From an uncultured Bacilli bacterium (lineage in GTDB: Bacteria > Bacillota_I > Bacilli_A > RF39 > UBA660): a stretch of 64,000 nucleotides of DNA. Of this stretch, positions 62,611-64,000 are shown in pieces. The position numbers and the translations under genes were made by a program. Position 1 is the stretch's first letter. The number at the start of each line of letters is the position of its first letter. The notes below the pieces were generated by a model. That model saw only the letters and a list, made by a program, of their open reading frames with translations. It had not been told where the DNA came from and searched no databases. Location: NCBI GenBank assembly GCA_947632085.1, contig CANRNY010000012.1, forward strand, positions 1 through 64,000, written 5' to 3'.

Positions 62611-63984
62611 TTATCTTTCAATAGGTTTTATTAATTCTTTTTTTAATATACGTTCCATATTTTTAGGTCCTGTACCTAAAGCTAGTATTTCAGCACCAGT
62701 TTCATTTTCAAGCCAAGATAAGTATTCTCGTTGATAACGATTAAAATACATTTTATTAAATTCACCAATCGTAGCAAAAAAATCGTAATCTAAGTGTTGG
62801 AAGAAATTTAAATATAAACCATATGGAGAATTAATACGACAATTATTTTTTAGTTTTTGAATATCTAAATCAAAGATACGACGTTCCATCTTTGTAACTG
62901 ATGTTTGTTCTGATTGATCAAAGATAGTATTGGGTGAATATTCACTGCTTACCATAGGTATTTCAATTATTGAACTTTCATAAATATCTTCACCTATAGA
63001 TTTATAATATAGTCTTTCTAATTCTAAAGCTTCTAATAAAGTAATTGTAGATATGTCTTTTTGAAGAAAGTTAGGACCAAATAGTTGTTTTAAATACATA
63101 GGAGGACATTTTGTAAATAGTGTTTTTATATAATGATAATCTAGTTGATGGTCATAGCAATCTACATCGCCCTCACAGGGATACTGACCAAACATAGATG
63201 ATAGATTTACTTGAGTCCAAGTTAGTTTAGCTCCTGTACCATAATCACCAGTATAATGATATTCACCACTTGGTGTAACATTACTTATACGAATAGGAAA
63301 AGGACGAATAACCATAATAGTTTCTAGTAAACGTTCTGCGGAAATACCACTATCAGCTAATAATTGAGTTGTAGAGACATTACGACTTGTAACATAAGGA
63401 TAATTACCACTGTGATTTAGATCTAAATCACAACCTTGAGCTCCTTCTAATAAGACATATTCACGAGGATTATCTAAATGAGTATATAAACGTTCTAACC
63501 ATTCATCATTAGAACAAACTACTATATCTTTATAACCTTTAAAAAATTTAAGCTTTTCATCACGAATAATTTTTTCTTCACTAACAGCGCCACAACCTTT
63601 ATTAGTAGAACCAGTTTTAATATGTTCTTTTTCATAATCTTTATGTCTTTGTTCAATTAAAGGAACTAATTCATGAACATATATCTTGCGACCATTTAAA
63701 TAAGGATAAACATTAGCATACTCTTCTTTTAAAACTTCCATATCGATAGCTGAACCTGGACCAATAAATAGTTCTGTATGAGGATTAATACTAGAAACAG
63801 GAATATTTCTAAATAAAGTACGATTGCCTTGTTCATCAACATATGTATGACCAGCATTAGGCATACAATTAGTAATAGCAGCTCCTAATTTAATATTTTT
63901 ATCAGTAGCTATTTCACCAACTACTTTAGCTTTACCACAACTACCAGCAGCGTCATCAATAACAGAGATAACATTTTTTAACAT
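62611..63984 (-). CDS. Divergent adenylosuccinate synthetase family protein (PurZ-like)
   Basis: 457 residues, longer than PurA (~430) or phage PurZ (~350). The PurA loop G-D-E-G-K-G-K is G-S-C-G-K-A-K (residues 14-20), so the catalytic Asp position is Ser15; the second catalytic His is kept (His46 in PNAGHTYV). Later blocks are GSTNKGCGA, EGAQGCDLDLNHSGNYPYVTSRN and RPFPIRISNVTPSG. An Asp-binding-type loop SVTKMERRIF replaces TTTGR-x-R. About 100 extra residues lie between KLTWTQV and that loop. Family members join Asp to IMP (PurA) or dGMP (PurZ). The start has AGTGG upstream. Confidence 0.8.
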   Translation of the reverse strand: MLKNVISVIDDAAGSCGKAKVVGEIATDKNIKLGAAITNCMPNAGHTYVDEQGNRTLFRNIPVSSINPHTELFIGPGSAIDMEVLKEEYANVYPYLNGRKIYVHELVPLIEQRHKDYEKEHIKTGSTNKGCGAVSEEKIIRDEKLKFFKGYKDIVVCSNDEWLERLYTHLDNPREYVLLEGAQGCDLDLNHSGNYPYVTSRNVSTTQLLADSGISAERLLETIMVIRPFPIRISNVTPSGEYHYTGDYGTGAKLTWTQVNLSSMFGQYPCEGDVDCYDHQLDYHYIKTLFTKCPPMYLKQLFGPNFLQKDISTITLLEALELERLYYKSIGEDIYESSIIEIPMVSSEYSPNTIFDQSEQTSVTKMERRIFDLDIQKLKNNCRINSPYGLYLNFFQHLDYDFFATIGEFNKMYFNRYQREYLSWLENETGAEILALGTGPKNMERILKKELIKPIER

Positions 63985-64000
63985 AAAAACCACTACCTTC

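Overview
The window is AT-rich, densely coding DNA from a spore-forming low-GC Firmicute (Bacillota). An uncultured gut Bacilli/Erysipelotrichia-like lineage is my best guess. Three things support this. There is a Spo0A-type regulator and a GerQ-type spore coat protein. The soj-spo0J ... ychF-rpsF-ssb-rpsR ... rplI-dnaB order is that of the origin-proximal region of Bacillus-type chromosomes. UGA is a stop codon, because prfB keeps its programmed frameshift on UGA, so this is not a Mycoplasma-code organism. No tRNA, rRNA, CRISPR array, integrase or transposase was seen.

Layout. 1-2.4 kb: three tandem Cys-rich lipoprotein paralogues. 2.4-7.8 kb: glycolytic genes gpmI, tpiA, pgk and gap, with a Spo0A homologue between gpmI and tpiA. 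7.9-11 kb: a TGS-linked nucleoside kinase and an Ig-like/NlpC-P60 wall hydrolase. 11-16 kb: whiA, yvcK and an ftsE-ftsX-M23 peptidase operon. 16-20.3 kb: YitT, GerQ, an MBL hydrolase, LemA, ung, rlmH and walJ/yycJ. 20.3-23.7 kb: an M23/LysM peptidase, dnaB and rplI. 23.8-27.8 kb: a seven-gene cluster of WXG100-type small proteins, including a WXG-C39 cysteine peptidase fusion. 28-32.4 kb: murD, murC and two glycosyltransferases. 32.4-50.6 kb: a type VIIb secretion (T7SSb) effector and core locus. 50.7-64 kb: rpsR-ssb-rpsF, YwaF, ychF, an AbgT transporter, DUF951, MscS, parB-parA, ftsH, tilS, prfB and a divergent PurA/PurZ-family gene.

The main novelty is the T7SS island lying between rpsR and rplI. 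It holds EssC and an EsaB/YukD-like protein, but EsaA, EssA and EssB are not in the window. It also encodes WXG-like helical small proteins and four large proteins that are not LXG toxins. All four share a Tyr-x3-Lys-Ile-x2-Gly-Gly N-terminus and a ~370-residue Gly/Ala-rich hydrophobic module. Two carry recognisable C-terminal toxin domains: an ADP-ribosyltransferase (ART) and an HExxH metallopeptidase. The ART gene is followed by a DUF4176-like gene and an ADP-ribosylglycohydrolase, which suggests immunity by enzymatic reversal of the toxic modification. The other two are tandem paralogues with no recognisable enzymatic domain, and a decayed glycosyltransferase fragment between them records the duplication.

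The second notable gene is at the right edge. It is a chromosomal adenylosuccinate synthetase homologue whose catalytic Asp position is Ser, with an archaeal/phage PurZ-like Asp-binding loop and a ~100-residue insertion. Start codons were chosen from Shine-Dalgarno spacing. In many genes this moves the start a few codons downstream of the longest reading frame.
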